From Gemmatimonadota bacterium (GTDB lineage: Bacteria > Orphanbacterota > Orphanbacteria > Orphanbacterales > Orphanbacteraceae): a DNA stretch of 5,510 bases. How positions within the stretch are numbered: the stretch's first letter is position 1; the number at the start of each line of letters is the position of its first letter. The position numbers and the translations under genes were made by a program. This document shows positions 4,991 to 5,510 of the stretch, piece by piece. The notes beneath the pieces are model-generated. The model had not been told where the DNA came from, made no database searches, and worked only from the letters and a program-made list of their open reading frames with translations. Location: positions 1 through 5,510 of the forward strand of contig JABDJQ010000428.1 in the NCBI GenBank assembly GCA_013002425.1. Reading direction: 5' to 3'.

Positions 4991-5510
4991 TCAGTACTCC
5001 AGCAGATTTCTCGCCGCTTCGTATACCGCGTCTTCACCGGCCAGGTAGAACGCTTCGAGCGGGGGCGAGTACGGTACGGGCGTATCGAGCGCGCCCACCA
5101 CGCGCACGGGCGCGTCGAGATATTCGAACGCCTCTTCCTGAATCTTCGACGCGAGCGACTCGCCGATTCCGCCCGTTTTCGCGTCTTCCTGCACGATCAT
5201 GACTTTGCCGCAATGGCGCGCCACGGCGAGCAGCGCTTCCCTGTCGAGGGGCACGAGCGAGCGGAGGTCGAGAACGGCGACCGAATGACCGTCGCGCTCG
5301 AGCCGCCCGGCGACGGCCGCGGCAACATGCGCGTATGCGCCGTACGAAACGAGCGCGAGATCGGAGCCGGCGCGCCGGAGCGCGGCTTTCCCGAGCGGGA
5401 TCTCCGCTTGCGCGGCTTCCTCGATCGACTGCCGGATCGAAGGGTCGCGATAGAGCCCGATATGTTCGTAGTAGAGCACGGGATCGGGATCGCGGAGCGC
5501 GGATATGAGA
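4991..5510 (-). CDS. 2-oxo acid dehydrogenase E1 component, beta subunit (C-terminal part)
   Basis: 172 residues are visible from the right edge to TGA at 4993-4991; the N-terminal half lies beyond the window. The GTG at 5479-5477 is an internal Val, since the frame continues upstream as SALRDPDPVLYYEHIGLYR, the usual end of the pyrimidine-binding domain of E1 beta subunits. The rest is the transketolase C-terminal domain: LVSYGAYAH, AVLDLRSLVPLDREAL, VMIVQEDAKTGGIGE and VVGALDTPVPYSPPLEAFYL. With E1 alpha the subunit forms the thiamine-diphosphate-dependent decarboxylase of the pyruvate, branched-chain 2-oxo acid or acetoin dehydrogenase complex in the cytosol. The DTPVPYSPPLE ending leans towards the pyruvate/branched-chain group, but substrate is not decidable here. 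No partner subunit follows its stop; an alpha subunit, if adjacent, would be upstream beyond the window. Confidence 0.94.
   Translation of the reverse strand, partial: LISALRDPDPVLYYEHIGLYRDPSIRQSIEEAAQAEIPLGKAALRRAGSDLALVSYGAYAHVAAAVAGRLERDGHSVAVLDLRSLVPLDREALLAVARHCGKVMIVQEDAKTGGIGESLASKIQEEAFEYLDAPVRVVGALDTPVPYSPPLEAFYLAGEDAVYEAARNLLEY

Overview
The window is a GC-rich (roughly 60 % G+C by eye), densely packed bacterial chromosome segment with seven protein genes, two of them cut by the window edges. No rRNA, tRNA, CRISPR array, insertion sequence or phage gene is visible. The best lineage clue is the secreted glycosidase-like protein. It pairs a TM1410/GH114 domain with a C-terminal FlgD-like Ig module of the 'VYSVTGRLVRDL ... 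WDGRD..GR.VAAGTYF' type, which is common in FCB-group lineages such as Krumholzibacteria, Eisenbacteria and Latescibacteria. The sequence alone does not settle the lineage.

Layout, left to right: (1) 3' part of a short-chain dehydrogenase, + strand, 1-489. (2) Close behind it, a small three-helix membrane protein of unknown function, + strand, 504-917. (3) A YgfZ/GcvT-like folate-binding protein, - strand, 914-1963, whose stop codon shares a CTAG palindrome with the previous gene. (4) A monofunctional proline dehydrogenase, + strand, about 2033-2932, for which I find no canonical start codon. (5) A HAD-family phosphatase, - strand, 2935-3621. (6) The secreted GH114/TM1410-family protein, + strand, 3726-4943. 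(7) The C-terminal part of a 2-oxo acid dehydrogenase E1 beta subunit, - strand, 4991-5510, running off the right edge.

After the first pair, orientation alternates gene by gene (- + - + -). Each of these genes therefore probably has its own promoter. The two divergent gaps (1964-2032 and 3622-3725) both carry candidate overlapping sigma70-like promoters, while the convergent junctions are almost gapless. The products do not form one pathway. They are general metabolism (redox, Fe-S maintenance, proline catabolism, phosphatase, oxo-acid oxidation) plus one exported carbohydrate-active protein. I see no convincing new multi-gene system. The points most worth a second look are the apparent AUC start of the proline dehydrogenase, the possibly leaderless ygfZ-like transcript, the architecture of the secreted protein and the unrecognised membrane protein.
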